Positions 46,801 to 57,474 of a DNA stretch of 64,000 nt are shown in pieces. The position numbers and the translations under genes are program-made. Each line of letters opens with the position of its first letter. Position 1 is the first letter of the stretch. Origin of the DNA: Rhyacophila brunnea (Eukaryota > Arthropoda > Insecta > Trichoptera > Rhyacophilidae); contig JAGYXB010000561.1 in assembly GCA_022495005.1 (NCBI GenBank), positions 62,001 through 126,000 of the forward strand, in the 5' to 3' direction. The notes beneath the pieces are model-generated. The model was not told the origin of the DNA. It saw nothing but the letters and a program-made list of their open reading frames with translations, and made no database searches.

Positions 46801-48475
46801 TATGATTGTTTTATTCATACTACCATATTACTACTTCACTGTTATTATTGGGTCACATAACCTGTTACAGTGTTCAAAAAATATGATAAATATGTATACA
46901 ATTATTTAAAAAAAGAAAATAGTTTGAAATATAACGCTACAATTTAAATTGGAATCCTTGTAGTTTAGTTAGTTTTATTTTCGACTGACTATACACACGG
47001 TTTAAAAAAGTAGCTATAAAAATCATAAAAAAAAAACCAACAAAAAATCACCAGTTGAAATTCATAAGAACTTACCTAGCAGGTATTTATTTATATATTA
47101 TTTAAAAAAAATATAGAGCAAAATGAATTAGCTTGCCTCTAAAATACATTAAATTACTTAGGTAAGTAGTTACTTATTTATTTTTTTGTTGATACTACTA
47201 AATATTTACCCAGTCAATTTTTTGAGTTTAATAACATATTCTCCCTAATACATTATTTAGTTTTTATTAGATACGTAAAGGATACTATTATTCCTAGTTT
47301 CATTAATTTTTTCGTAAATATTTAACTTGCGTAGAATTTTTAGAAATTACACGATAAAAGTGATGTTTTGATCAACGTTATGATAAAAAATGACCTGTTT
47401 ATATTGTGTTGATAATAAACAGCCAATTAAGATTAAACCCATTACAGGATTAATTATAATTGCGTTGTAATAAATTGTTTGCTAAAATTAATGGAATATG
47501 GAACATTACCACTTGAATTTTTCAACGAGATAATCAAGGTAGATTATTGTTTTAAATAATCCACTAAAACAAAAATACATATACCTAATTATTATGAGAT
47601 TAAGCTTAAAAAAATAATCAAGACTTATTTTTAGTTATTTTCGGATTAAAAGAATATAACAATTATGATCCAATATTTTTTGTAACGCTGTAGCTATACT
47701 ATATAACACAATGTATTTTTTTCGCTGCACGTGAACCCCTGTAGGACAAAAATCATACAGAGCTCACTTTTATTTATGACTTACATGCACCATGGCGATA
47801 TAAAACCTCATTGACTGCAAAACCATTCCCAACCAATGGGTTGATACCTCTTATATCAATATACCAACCAATAAACAGCATCTACTGAACCTTGCATAAA
47901 AACCTATGCAAATGTATGGTCACATGTATGGTAAATCGATGGTAAAACTACAATATTAGTTTTTATTATGTTTGAAGTTTTAATATTATATTGAAAGAAA
48001 AAAATATTTAGATAATATAATAAGTTTTGACAGTTGATATCAAATGCGTATAATATTTTATTTTTCGGATGTATAAAAATATAGCAATGATATAAAATAC
48101 ATAATTAAATTTCCGTTGATCTTTTGGAATCAAAATAATGAATAACATCCCATGTCGTTTAAAAAATGGAAAAATAAAACGAAATATTATGTAACACTTC
48201 ACATTTATGTAAAAGAGAATATAAATAATATAATTTCTTCGATATTCGTGGAAAGTCTTTACAAGTGTAATTCTAGCAGCAGATTATATTTTCATTTTTG
48301 CGAAAGAAAATCTATTTTACGTATATTATAAGCCTTCAGGGAAAATGCTTTATTTACAAAACTTGGATAAGTACTGAAAATGAGTTTTATAATATTGGAT
48401 TCCGTTAAATTGAATGCTATTCTGTAATAACCAAAGAATTTTCCTATAACAAGTTGAGTCCCATTTTTACAACGT
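46801..48475. other. AT-rich stretch, nothing recognised
   Basis: No supported gene or repeat. Confidence 0.55.
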
Positions 48476-48479
48476 TTTT

Positions 48480-48860
48480 ATTAGGTCGTATTCTTGTTTG
48501 TCCGGTGGTTGTTTATCCAGTACAAATCTTGCAATCGATTTTTAACTAACTTCCCGATTAGCTAGACATTTGAAACTTTTAGAATATATCAGAACACGAT
48601 GCTAATACATTCTTTTAATACTTTTAGCCATCTTTAAGTAGTAATTCATTTTCAGTTAATTCTGTTTTGTATGAAAAGTTATTTCGGAAGAAATCCGTAA
48701 AAAATAAAACACTATTATTGGTTGCTATCTGGGGTCCTAGCAACTAAATTATTAATATATACGCGCGTTACAATGGAAATCAATATGAAATGTCAAAATG
48801 ATATTTCAGTATTCTATATTTATTCTGTATTTCTATCAAGTACACTTTTTTTTGATCGTA
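48480..48860 (-). repeat. Interspersed repeat R, copy 2, inverted
   Basis: Mirrors 21405-21775 in reverse orientation (GTACAAATCTTGCAATCGAT, AGACATTTGAAACTTTTAGA, ATTATTGGTTGCTATCTGGG). It ends about 75 bp before the palindrome at 48937. The 65-codon frame at 48722 lies across it and is not a gene. Confidence 0.75.
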
Positions 48861-48936
48861 AGGGGGGACATGCTCGTCGTAGGTCAAAATTGAGTTTTTA
48901 TTGTATTTTAAAACCATGATCCTGGACACTCCTTAA

Positions 48937-49785
48937 GGGGGAGACGCATGCCAGCAGAGAACCTAGCGGAAATATACGAAGCTTGCAATTTGAGATTTTT
49001 TTTTGATAATTTACAATTTCAACTGTATTATTTAATAAATATGTATCCGAAAACATTAAAAAGATTTTTTATTTTTTTTAAACTTAAAGATAAACTTACA
49101 ATTGTAAAAAAATGTAATAAAATGTGAATTCGTTGCAGGGTCAAATCTTATTATTGCATTATATTTTATGGTCATAATTATCATTAAAATTTAGTTTATT
49201 AAGTTTTAGATTTTATGTGGTGTAGATTTTTGACTTATTCATCGTTTTAATATTTTTTATATATATTTTAAAAAACATCGATTTTTATAAAAATATAAAT
49301 GTGTATAACTTGAAATCCTTTTTATTTATATCAACTCGAGCTTCAATATTGTGACCATGCCTAAAATAAAATTTGATATAAATAAAAAGGATTTCAAGTT
49401 ATACACATTTATATATTTTTTTAAATCGATGTTTTTTTTAAATATATATAAAAAATATTAAAACGATGAATTAGTCTAAAATCTACACCACATAAAATCT
49501 AAAACTTAATAAACTAAATTTTAATAATAAAAATGGCCATAAAATATAATGTAATAATAAGATTTGACCCTGCAACGAATTCACATTTTATTACATTTTT
49601 TTACAATAGCCAGTTTATCTTCAAATTTAAAAAAAAATAAAAAATCTTTTTAGTGTTTTCAGATACATATTTATTAATTACTACAGTTGAAATTGTAAAT
49701 TATCAAAAAAAAAAATCTCAAATTGCAAGCTTCGTATTTTTCCGTTAGGTGCCTCTTTTCGCCTCTGATAGTATAAGCATCCCCC
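48937..49785. mobile_element. Near-perfect palindromic TTAA-target element F3, copy 2
   Basis: TTAA flanks both ends (48933-48936 and 49786-49789). The ends GGGGG and CCCCC face each other. Arms of about 398 bp (48937-49334) and 413 bp (49373-49785) are reverse complements with high identity and few gaps; the inner 100 bp pair almost without mismatch around a 38-bp loop. Words such as CGAAGCTTGCAATTTGAGAT and TGTGTATAACTTGAAATCCT occur in both arms. The element matches the deleted copy at 30230. No transposase, so it is non-autonomous; the TTAA target points to piggyBac-type mobilisation. Confidence 0.9.
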
Positions 49786-49789
49786 TTAA

Positions 49790-50810
49790 ACGTTGTTGAT
49801 AATATATTTATATAATTTAGAAGCCTTATTATCCTTTAAATTTATTTTAAACATTTAATGACTGCATAAAGTATTTTTGTTACATAAAATAGTATTCTTT
49901 TAAGCCTCTCGCTCTAATGTTTTAGAATATAGTCATATTTCGGTACATGAATGTGCAGTGGTGTTAAGATTTTTTACTTTTATTAATTTTTAAACGCATT
50001 TATAAAACCATTAGTATAATTTATGATGAGATAATTTAGTAAAATTACGATAAAAAATTATATTGATAATCTCTGTGATTCCAAATTTGACAAGAATTAG
50101 GCATTTTATTATTCAAAAAATCGGCAAGATTAACACATTTGAAGATAATTCTAAAGATACTCATTATAAGCTATGTCTTTGACCATTCAAGTGTGATAAA
50201 CATCCTACGAATAATGATTGCTTTATAATAATTATTGACCTAAGAATAAGGTAGTGTTTTTTTGAAATACCCCATTTCTTTTGGCATTCCCCAGTGGTTA
50301 AGCTACAACATACGGCCGTAGCCATAAATTGACAAACTATAATTAAATAGATATTTGATCGCTTATTATTCTGCAGCTACATATGCATATCATGTAGGAC
50401 TTGATTACCCCCCGTGGAGTGCTCAGATTTGTGTCGATCGCATTAAATATATTTAATTTCTAAGTAATTGATATTAAACTTTGCTTACGTAAAGTGCACG
50501 ATCAGTATTACGAAAATCTTTTACTAAAAATCTGATACCATCTTTGAGGAAACGAAAATCTTTTGAGTGGTATGTCATGATTTATTGTATCATAATTTTG
50601 ATGTACCACCTAGTATATGGTCGTATATTAAACACATTAATAAGCTTGACATACCGAAATGTGAGTTTGCCAGTTATTATGACGTCAAACATGATAGCTT
50701 TAACACTAATATCACTAAACTAAGTACAATTAAACTTATATTAAAACTGAATAGACAATAATTATTTTATTAATAAATAATATTTTAATTCTGTAATAAT
50801 AATTGTCCCT
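49790..50810. other. AT-rich stretch, nothing recognised
   Basis: A 64-codon frame at 50567-50761 has no recognisable feature. Confidence 0.5.
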
Positions 50811-50814
50811 CAAT

Positions 50815-50960
50815 GCTCGCTGTGGTTCAAGTATCCGCTTACAAAACCGGGCATCGTAGATTCGAAGTCTGCGTTTATAAAATTCACTTTCTTTTTTTAA
50901 ATATATGTTTAGATCCTGAACATGAACATATAATGTTGAGAAAATTGCCAGCAACAAAAT
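50815..50960 (+). mobile_element. tRNA-derived SINE, family B, truncated
   Basis: GCTTACAAAACCGGGCATCG and a B-box-like AGATTCGAAGTCTGC are followed by AAAATTCAC and TTTTTTAAATATATGTTTAG. The order matches the other B copies, but the GCTAACATCCATTT segment is missing. Confidence 0.5.
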
Positions 50961-52335
50961 GGCTGTATAATGAACAATTCAATCGTGTAACTGTTATTCA
51001 ATAATGCAAGTAGTGGTGAAGTGGTGCAGTTTTCTTTGAAAACATACAATACAGCGTCATAAGTTAAATATAATATTCAAGCAGATTTAAGCTTAGATAT
51101 CGTTAGATCATTTCCGGCATTTGGCCGACACCTAATGTTCAGGTATTGACACCTATAACCGATTCCATATAATAAAAAAGCATGGCTTGCTACATGAAAA
51201 ATGCCTTCTTGGAATTCGATCAGCTAACATTCGGCGGGTAAATAATTTGCTAGAATTTAACGGATAATTAAATTTATACATACATAACGATATAGAATAA
51301 AACACATTATTATTACATACACTAAATTTAAGTAAACTCCTGGTATTGAAGCAGTCAAAAGCTAGTTACGGCATTACCCCTAATTTAGTGGACATTACTA
51401 CTTTATTGAAAAAAAATATATAAACATTTTATTCCAAACGTTCAGATTCTATGAATTCTTATGTTTAAAATTTTAATGTTGGGACGCAATCTAAATAATA
51501 CCTCTCCCCTTCTGACACCAACATTTAAAAGGATGTCAATTTATTTTATTGGTAGAGAAAAAATGCAATATTTACTAACCAGGCATCATTTTGTTTATAG
51601 AATTTTGATAACAGTTGTATAGAATTTGTAATTGTTATATTACATTAATTTTAAAATAAATTAACACGGCTTAGTTGACTTTTTGCTTTCATCCATTTTA
51701 TCCTCACCACCTCAATAAGAAAAAGAAGTGCTCATTTTTAAACCGGTTAAAATTAGTGTAAAGAAAACTCTTGTTTTACTATATTAAGGATTATTTAACT
51801 ATGTTATTGTACATTTAAGAGTTAGTTATTTTGTAAAACATAAGACAGTTTTTAGTTTCGTGTATGTCATCCCCCTTCCTAAACTGGAAAAATTTCATGA
51901 AACAAAAATAGATTTGCATCACCGTATCTTTTACGCACCCCATGCTGCTATAATAATATTAATGTTAAAAAGGATTACTTGTCGGTATTATTTCTAAGGT
52001 TCAGTCCCAAAAGGGTTATTGCGACAGGAGACGAGATAGGACCTATTCTAACCGTGTTTGCTCTAAAAGTAATTTGAAATAATAAGGTTGCTTTTGACAA
52101 GTGGCCCGCGACGCGCTTTTCCCACTGCTGACATAAAGGTTTTCATGGGGGGTACTGAATTTTTGCCTAACAGTGGTATCAAATATATCCTGATAATAAA
52201 TTCTCAATTAACGATAATTATTTCTTAACGTGTATTTGATTTGACTTAACAACAGTTCGTACCCTGGAATTACCGATATGTTTTAAAATTTATTTTAATA
52301 CAAGTCAGCTGAAGTGAGAAAATTTTAGGAGTGAT
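50961..52335. other. AT-rich stretch, nothing recognised
   Basis: No supported gene or repeat. Confidence 0.55.
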
Positions 52336-52342
52336 ACAAGAA

Positions 52343-52727
52343 AATTGAGGAGCAAACATTCAAAACGTGATTTGTCACATAGATGTTAAGCTGAGATAAT
52401 CAAGAAAAACATATTGTACTCAAAATGGTTTTTTTATTATAAAACTGTTTAAGGAAAGAATTTTAAACCTGGTATAATCCAAAATTCGCGGAAGTGGTTC
52501 ATTTTTTGATTTGAAATTTGGACAAAACACGATTTGCATGAAACTTGTGGGCAAAACACTATTTGAATGAAAATCAAGGCATTATATTTTTTTATAGGAT
52601 AAAAGGTTCTTTGAACACTGATTCTGGTTTCCTTTCATAGATTTAAATATGGACTATCAGAATTGACAATAAACGGCATTTTTCAAAATGTGTGACAAAT
52701 CACTTTTTGAATGTTTGCTCCTCAATT
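52343..52727. mobile_element. 385-bp MITE M3 with 37-bp inverted repeats
   Basis: The left end AATTGAGGAGCAAACATTCA and the following GTGATTTGTCACA are mirrored at the right end with one mismatch over about 37 bp. Inside are two near-copies of ACAAAACACGATTTGCATGA and CAAAACACTATTTGAATGAA. No clear target duplication and no reading frame. Single copy in this window. Confidence 0.8.
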
Positions 52728-52879
52728 ATTGATAGACTAATCCAGCGAATGTGTAATACGAAAGCGTGAAAGAAATATGCCGTTAGTATGGAATCACTAA
52801 CCTTTTCGCTTATAGCCGATTTTCCGTGCTTTCCATTACCATTTATATGTTACATGGAAATTACATACTCTTAATTATA

Positions 52880-53725
52880 TATGTATATGTTACACCGAAT
52901 GTGCGAAATTAACTATTACATGAAATGGGCAAAATTTTGGCTAATTCATGTAATAGTCAAGCCTGTTGCCTTATTCATCAATTAGGTAAATTTTCTGCTG
53001 AGTACATGAATTCGCCAGGGTATGGACTTGAACTGTCAACATGACAGAAGAAAAAGTAAATTTAATACGGATGGTTTTATTAGTTATAATTGGACATAAT
53101 ATAATATTATTATTAGGTTAGGTTAGGTAAGGTTAGGTTTTGTAATTCTGAATTAAATTATTCAACTGAATGTCCATTTTGAGGTTAGCTATCAAGTGTC
53201 AACAAACTATCACAAATATTCAATCGACCATTGCACGTTTGATACCCAAGCACGAATCATATCGCGAAAATACTTTTCAATACAATTCTTCCGTTATCAT
53301 ATTATAGTTCTAGGTTTTTTTTGCGCATAGTAAATGGATATGAACGTCATTGTAGTTATTGATTGGTATATTTTTATATTATAATCAATGACATTTGACA
53401 CATTTGTTTAGTTTGATTAGTTGCAAAAAACACCACCGGAGCACGATCATCTATTTTGACTCATAGATAATATATGTACATTTTGACCAATGCATGAGAA
53501 TTTGATACATTTAGTTAAGTTGCAAAAAATACCACCATAGCGCTACTATCTTATTTGTCCAATACATGAACTAGGCAGAAAAATTACTGCCGAATTCACG
53601 CAGTCTTCAGATATTTTGTCTAATTCATGAATAAGGCAACGGGCTTGCATTTTTCATGATTTAGGCAAAATTTTGCCCATTTCATGTAATATTCAATTTC
53701 GCACATTCGGCGTAACATATACATA
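52880..53725. mobile_element. Hairpin-chain foldback F2, copy 2, with TTAGG tract
   Basis: The ends TATGTATATGTTAC and GTAACATATACATA are inverted. The arms (about 52880-53040 and 53545-53725) are chains of short hairpins containing GGGCAAAATTTTGGC, TTGCCTTATTCATCAATTAG, GGCAGAAAAATTACTGCC and GGCAAAATTTTGCCC. The interior has a TTAGG tract (53113-53137) and a diverged direct duplication (about 53393-53455 and 53500-53565, sharing ATTTGACACATTTG-like and GTTGCAAAAAACACCACC-like words). It matches 24793-25396 in reverse orientation. Confidence 0.85.
53113..53137 (+). repeat. Interstitial TTAGG tract
   Basis: Five consecutive 5-bp units, four TTAGG and one TAAGG, inside foldback F2. Confidence 0.9.
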
Positions 53726-55190
53726 CAAATACGTAACGCGACGAGAACTTGACATTTATTTAACATTATGATTTAATATAAGAATTTGTTTTTAAGAATA
53801 ATTTTATTATTTATTATCACACCCATGTTGTAATGAAATTAAAAAGAGAGAAATTAACAGAATATTATAAGTATACTAAAAATGCTGTATGTTGCTTGGT
53901 AATACTACCTACTGTACATTGCAAAAATAAAACCAGGTTTTAAATAATAATATTATATCGATATTACAATAATCGCTTCTGCCTTTCAAAATAATATCAG
54001 TTGTCGCTTGACGTAACTGTTGTATAAATATATATAAAATAGTAAGTAACCTATTATAAGACGGCTGGGATTTAAAAAAAATATATAATTTAATATACGT
54101 ACGCCACTTTTTCTTGTACACATATACTGATAGCTCGTTCTCAAATAGAGACATGAAGAAGCAACGTCTGAAGTACATACACTTACATAGGTACAAAATT
54201 AAAATTATACGATACAGTTTTGATTGTGTGTGTAGTGCTACCCTTGTAATCTTCAATTAAAATCTAAATATAAGACAGGGCTGCCAACATATTAACGTTG
54301 TATTCTGATTTTATGATAAACAAATTCTTACATTACTTTGTATTGCCTTTGAGAATGAATACTAAACGATGCTTCTGATCGATGAATGATCAGGCTTGAA
54401 TACCGATTTATCGATAAGTATTTTTTTCTCTAATTAGTAATATGACTACTAGTATTATGTGTATAAAAGGCTTACATGGAGAAAAAGCTTTATGCTAAAA
54501 CTACATCTTTGATCGTTTCACCTGTAGTAGAACGACTGACTGCATGAGAAATGGATATAGCCTTTAAGAGGCGGGTAAAATCAGCTAAATTTTTTAGAGC
54601 TGAAGCCAGTTTGAGTACTATACATAGAACGTTTTAAAATGATTGTGAATCATAATGGAACATCCTTAAATAATATACTGAAGTGGGGTTTCTCTGATAA
54701 ATACACGTGTATGATGGGCAATATTGAAAATATGGAATACAAGTTCAGTAAAATGCAAATTAAATGAGATCCTACAAAATGAGGAAAATAGTGTTGCTTT
54801 TGCCAACCTGTAGAATGTGATGAAAAATGCAAAATGATTTGTAGCTAATTTTAGTAACCTTTAAGTAACCTTTTTTCAATTTCACATACGTGGAGGGTAG
54901 AAATGAATAGGGGTGCAATCCCAGAGATTATCGCTACATTTTGTGGAAAAAATAAATATTGCATTCATGTTCGTGAATTATTAAAAAGTAATTAATTTCA
55001 CTTACCAACTTTATAATACATATTTTCAAGTTTAATAAGAAAATTGTCGGACCATGAGTCCGGAAAAATATTTATTACATGTAAAAACAGTGGTTTTCGC
55101 GTGCAACACTGATAAATTTGCACGTTACAAATTTAAATACTATAGTCCAAAAAACAAAAAACAAAATCTTTCTTAACTTTCTTCTTTAAG
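53726..55190. other. AT-rich stretch, nothing recognised
   Basis: The 115-codon minus frame (53909-54256) is AT-driven (rich in Ile, Tyr, Phe, Lys) with no domain. I treat it as chance. Confidence 0.5.
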
Positions 55191-55194
55191 TACT

Positions 55195-55345
55195 ACGGTG
55201 CATAGTTGTAGCATCAGTCCCGTGCGGCTCCGTCTAGGGACGGAATGAGCACTTCATTCTAATTACTTCTTTCAGACACGTTTAAAGCGTCATAGAAAGC
55301 GGCCGTGCACATCCACGGCTGTGCATATATGATGGGTGGTGGTGG
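55195..55345. other. GC-rich block of unknown nature
   Basis: Composition shifts sharply (CCCGTGCGGCTCCGTCTAGG, GCGGCCGTGCACATCCACGG). GCCGTGCACATCCACGGCTG can fold locally. No frame, repeat partner or RNA family was recognised. Confidence 0.3.
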
Positions 55346-55635
55346 GAACTTTAACGTATTCCTTTCACTTTTTAGGCTAAATAGGGATATAACAGAAAAA
55401 TTAACAATTTTTCTTATATATAATATACATAAAATTAGATAAATATGTCGATATATTCAAAAAATATCAAAGAACATATAAAATATGTTCCGGTTCTGTA
55501 TGGACCATTTTGCTGCTTTCGTTATAATATATAAAATCTTTATTCAAATAGAAGAAAGTTTTTCTTCAATATCTTTAATTTCTATGGTACAAAATAACTA
55601 ATATTAAGTGAAATCGTACAAATGGAGATCGAGGG

Positions 55636-55885
55636 TAGTTTAAGAGCATACTTCAGTGAAACGGCAAATAATTTTCAACTATAGGTGTGACGAAATTTTG
55701 GACTCGCTGGCAATCGGAGAGCAAAAGTCGAGCTGTGAACACGTCAATTTGTTTCGTGATGGCGACGGGGGTATTAATTCTTAAATCGTGTAAAGATGAC
55801 TAAAACGTTACCCATTTACTTGAAAAAGAAAACATGTCAATGAATATATTATTATTGTTACTAATAGAACAATAAACAGAACATT
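55636..55885 (+). repeat. Interspersed repeat Q, copy 1
   Basis: GTGAAACGGCAAATAATTTTC, CACGTCAATTTGTTTCGTGA and TTGAAAAAGAAAACATGTCA recur in the same order at 63783-64000. About 220-250 bp, less AT-rich in the middle, no frame. It could be the 5' part of a retroelement or a SINE-like unit. Confidence 0.75.
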
Positions 55886-56279
55886 AAATGGACGCATGTT
55901 GAATTTTTATGACAAATTATGTTTTGTTCTGCAGGCGTCGTTTGCACAATATTCGCGTCGCGTAGTCACGATTGTTTTAGACTGTGCCCCAGCTGAAGTA
56001 TAGCTTTAATAAAATGGGAAAGGTTTTATTAATATAATAATCAAAGAAAACCAATGCAAGGTTTGTTTATTGATATAATATTAGGATACAATGAAATTAT
56101 ATCCGCCTTTCATAAATATATTAAGACCTTTTGACCATAAACGTATTGACATAAAAGGGTCTATTAAGTAAATATTATAATGATTTGAGCATCAATATTT
56201 TCTTACTAAAAATACTTAGGATAGATACTTCTTGTTTACACATATTAAAAATGATTTACGCCCAAATTAAATTCCAAGC

Positions 56280-56520
56280 TCAAATAAATATTGCCAACGA
56301 GGTCATAGGGGCGAATCCAGACACGGGTGGAGTAGGCGCTTTATCTTGAACTCTTTTATAGATAGATAATGTGAGGCGGCTAGGGATGCCACCCATGCAG
56401 AATGAACCCCCGGGGCGTTCGAGAGGGCGATCGCTGATCCGGAATATCCAGACATGACCTGGAACACGGCTACGACGACGCCGTACCCGATAACGGATCT
56501 GAAAATAATAGATTTCGGAA
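56280..56520. other. GC-rich block, possibly retroelement-derived
   Basis: A 97-codon minus frame covers it (around GHVWIFRISDRPLERPGGSF and YKRVQDKAPTPPVSGFAP). The composition is unlike the flanks and the peptide looks like translated repeat DNA, but I cannot name a domain. Confidence 0.3.
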
Positions 56521-57204
56521 AAAAATGGATATATATTTTTTGCCCTTGTCATAAAATAGTCGTAAATTTTCATAATAGTAATAAAGCAGTAGGTATCGTC
56601 CTAGTTGAATATATTCATAACAATCGATTAAACTAAATATTACGGTACGTTGAATTCACATATGTGCTTGTCCTAATTTATTCCTTCTTAAAACACTAAT
56701 ACTTTCTGTGAGTACCTAAACAACATCTCATATTGACATAACATCATAATATTATATCTCACCTACGTAGTATTATGCCCGTTGACACAATTTTAAGTAA
56801 ACTTTTGTTCGTACGCGAAAGCATTACACCTACACTTACCTACACAATTATTTCTTCGAATTTAAACGCACGTAACCACAACTGAAAATGTCGCTATCTA
56901 ATTAAATGTATTTTGGATAGTCCAAATCCTACAATTTTGTTCGTTTTAATAAAAAAAAACATTATTCCACAAGACAACGCCAATAACCGTACTTTTTCCC
57001 ATCAAATAAGGCCACAATTTCACACTTGTCAATGTTTACATAGTAGGTACATTTGTTAATGTTTAGTAGTAGTATATTGTGTTAGCGGCGGAAAATAAAA
57101 ACTACATGGTAATTTATATAAAAACATTTAGAACGTATTTATAGATTTGTTTTTGTAGATAGAACTTGAAAAAGATGTAATTCAAAATATATTAAATTCT
57201 ACAG

Positions 57205-57474
57205 GTTGCTTTCAAGACGGTAGCTATTTCAATTATTACACCATTATCAAGACTAACTTTAGCACCATTATCATTTTGTAAAATGGAATTCATATATAAA
57301 TCATCGTCTTCCAAATTGCGAAGTCCTGCTTACCCCCAGGCGGTAAATTCTCGTAGGGAACCATTGATAAGACTACCTAGACAAACCTCTTGCTCTACCT
57401 TGCCACCCTGTCTACCGCAGACTTCCGAAATCTCATTGGATGACTTAAGAAAGTTTTTCTTTGATTTTAAGTGA
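57205..57474 (+). CDS. Possible exon, 89 codons, unassigned
   Basis: A frame open from 57205 to a TGA at 57472 follows an acceptor-like AAATTCTACAG and overlaps a donor-like AA/GTGAGC at 57471. It can be read as one exon of up to 89 residues, or a shorter 63-codon frame from an internal ATG at 57283. The peptide contains KLRSPAYPQAVNSRREPLIR and CSTLPPCLPQTSEISLDDLR. It is proline-, serine- and arginine-rich, and less AT-rich than the flanks. I recognise no domain, and no partner exon was found nearby. It may be a host exon, a transposon exon or chance. Confidence 0.25.
   Translation, partial: VAFKTVAISIITPLSRLTLAPLSFCKMEFIYKSSSSKLRSPAYPQAVNSRREPLIRLPRQTSCSTLPPCLPQTSEISLDDLRKFFFDFK

Noticed and set aside
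53909..54256. 115-codon minus-strand frame
   Set aside because: AT-driven composition (Ile, Tyr, Phe, Lys), no domain or supporting signals.
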